Source: an uncultured Lachnospiraceae bacterium (GTDB taxonomy: Bacteria; Bacillota; Clostridia; Lachnospirales; Lachnospiraceae). Taken from it: a stretch of DNA of 7,655 nucleotides. The notes under the pieces were generated by a model that worked only from the letters and a program-made list of their open reading frames with translations, was not told the origin of the DNA and searched no databases. The stretch's first letter is position 1. Each line of letters opens with the position of its first letter. The stretch lies in contig CAKRTZ010000074.1 of the NCBI GenBank assembly GCA_934402515.1, forward strand, positions 1-7,655, in the 5' to 3' direction. The position numbers and the translations under genes are program-made. Positions 6,861 through 7,655 of the stretch are shown here, piece after piece.

Positions 6861-7571
6861 ATGACAAAGGAAGAATTATATTTAAGCATACTCAATAATA
6901 TTCAGGATGGTGTGTATTATGTGGATATCCATCGAAAGATTAAATTCTGGAATAAGGGAGCAGAACAGATAACCGGGTATTAGGCAGATGAAATGATAGG
7001 TTTGGACTGTCCGGAATCGAAACTGAATCACATTGATGAATTTGGGAATCATCTGTGCATCACAGGTTGTCCGTTATTTGCAACGAATATTGATGGTGTT
7101 GTCCGCACAGAAAGAGTGTTTGTGAGGCATAAAAACGGATATCGGATTCCTCTTCTGACAACCGTATACCCAATCAGGGAGAATGGAGTGATCGTAGGAT
7201 CTGTTGAAGTTTTTACCCGGAATTCTCCCAAAGCATATGATGACAATTTAATCGAAAATCTATCAGAGAAGGCGATGCACGATTCTCTGACCAGACTGCC
7301 TAACAGATCATATCTGGAGAGGGACATGATACTGGCGATTTGGTTCTGATTGATATTGCGAAGAGCATAGGGCACATAATTAAGAAGGATGATATGTTTG
7401 GCAGATGGGCAGGAGCTCAAGGTCACTATTAGCGTAGGAGTTACTGTATCAAGACCTCAGGACACACCTGATGACATCATGAAAAGAGCGGATAGCCTTA
7501 TGTATCAGAGTAAGCATAATGGAAGAAACATGGTTTCCACTGATGTGTCGTCAGAATATTCATCGATATAA
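6861..7571 (+). pseudogene. PAS-GGDEF (diguanylate cyclase-like) pseudogene
   Basis: An ATG at 6861 opens a PAS sensor domain (I-L-N-N-I-Q-D-G-V-Y-Y-V-D, F-W-N-K-G-A-E-Q-I-T-G-Y) that is stopped by TAG at 6981-6983. The same frame resumes with A-D-E-M-I-G and continues through a PAS tail and the start of a GGDEF domain (H-D-S-L-T-R-L-P-N-R, about 7279-7308). It ends at TGA 7347-7349. A middle GGDEF segment is readable one frame over (G-D-L-V-L-I-D-I-A-K-S-I ... F-G-R-W-A-G, 7334-7414). The C-terminal segment (Q-E-L-K-V-T-I-S-V-G-V-T ... R-A-D-S-L-M-Y-Q-S-K-H-N-G-R-N) returns to the first frame at 7410-7571. The segments normally present between these parts, including the metal-binding strand and the GGDEF/GGEEF active site, are missing. 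An intact relative would make cyclic di-GMP; this copy cannot. Its base composition is lower in GC than the operon and it starts 17 bases after the GH36 stop. Confidence 0.88.
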
Positions 7572-7655
7572 CTTACAAAGTAATCATGAGCTTAAACCAG
7601 CCGCCCTCTGTGGAAAAATCATAAAAGGCATTATGCTTTTCACAGAAAGCCATGA
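7572..7655. other. Window-end sequence with ambiguous short open frames
   Basis: Two frames are open to the window edge. On the minus strand, 7653 down to 7573 reads M-A-F-C-E-K-H-N-A-F-Y-D-F and later E-G-G-W-F-K-L, then stops at a TAA. It could be the C-terminus of a convergent gene that starts beyond the window. On the plus strand a frame reads P-A-A-L-C-G-K-I-I-K-G-I-M-L-F-T and runs off the edge without a clear start. Both look protein-like and they cannot both be real. I recognise neither. Confidence 0.2.

Noticed and set aside
6981..6983. TAG read through as pyrrolysine or by suppression
   Set aside because: The same gene has two further deletions that destroy the active site, so a simple nonsense mutation in a pseudogene is the better explanation.
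7525..7538. GAAAC-ATG-GTTTC palindrome resembling the operator half-sites
   Set aside because: It encodes the conserved R-N-M-V-S segment of the GGDEF domain, has a different spacer, and is far from any promoter. I treat it as coincidence.
7623..7640. AAAAG...CTTTT hairpin as a terminator after the pseudogene
   Set aside because: The stem is short and AU-rich with a bulge, and no T run beyond the stem follows.
1..7655. CRISPR arrays, tRNA or rRNA genes, insertion-sequence ends, flanking direct repeats of the operon
   Set aside because: I looked for regularly spaced repeats, tRNA-like arms and matching short repeats at 780-840 and 6840-6860, and saw none by eye.

Overview
The window looks like a chromosomal accessory region of a gut-type Firmicute, most likely a Lachnospiraceae-like Clostridia. 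The evidence is the strong AAGGAGG ribosome binding sites, the PAS-GGDEF family at the right end, and the mix of an AT-rich backbone with a GC-richer sugar-utilisation operon. The taxon is an inference from gene style; there is no rRNA or other marker.

Left end (1-780): AT-rich decayed DNA. It opens inside a KilA-N domain gene that stops prematurely at 117. Two small ORFs follow. One is unrecognised (98-394). The other (420-770) resembles the linker region of HTH/ImmA-type proteins, at low confidence. A probable rho-independent terminator at 784-818 closes this part. I read it as the remnant of a phage or other mobile element.

Centre (820-6843): one tightly packed four-gene operon. It encodes a TetR/AcrR-family regulator (956-1519), a cytoplasmic glycoside hydrolase family 2 enzyme (1516-3897), a MelB-like GPH-family sugar:cation symporter (3888-5273) and a short Thermotoga-GalA-type GH36 alpha-galactosidase (5266-6843). 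Adjacent genes overlap by 4, 10 and 8 bases, so they are almost certainly co-transcribed and translationally coupled. A good sigma-A-type promoter (884-912) lies ahead of the regulator. It is embedded in an array of alternating GTTTCCAT half-sites, the best pair straddling the -10 box, which suggests autoregulation. The likely logic is import of a galactoside by the symporter and cleavage inside the cell by an alpha- and a beta-type glycosidase, with the TetR protein sensing the glycoside or a product. The layout recalls the E. coli uidR-uidA-uidB glucuronide system, but the GH2 protein seems to lack the glucuronidase NxK signature and a GH36 gene has been added.

Right end (6861-7655): 17 bases after the operon lies a PAS-GGDEF (diguanylate cyclase-like) pseudogene. 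It carries an in-frame TAG in the PAS domain and two internal deletions that removed the metal-binding start and the GGDEF active site. The last 84 bases contain only ambiguous short open frames.

The operon is therefore intact and GC-richer, and sits between two decayed, AT-richer loci. That pattern suggests it arrived by transfer into a permissive site. Its unusual points are the TetR-type control, the half-site array, and the pairing of alpha- and beta-glycosidases with one MelB-type transporter.
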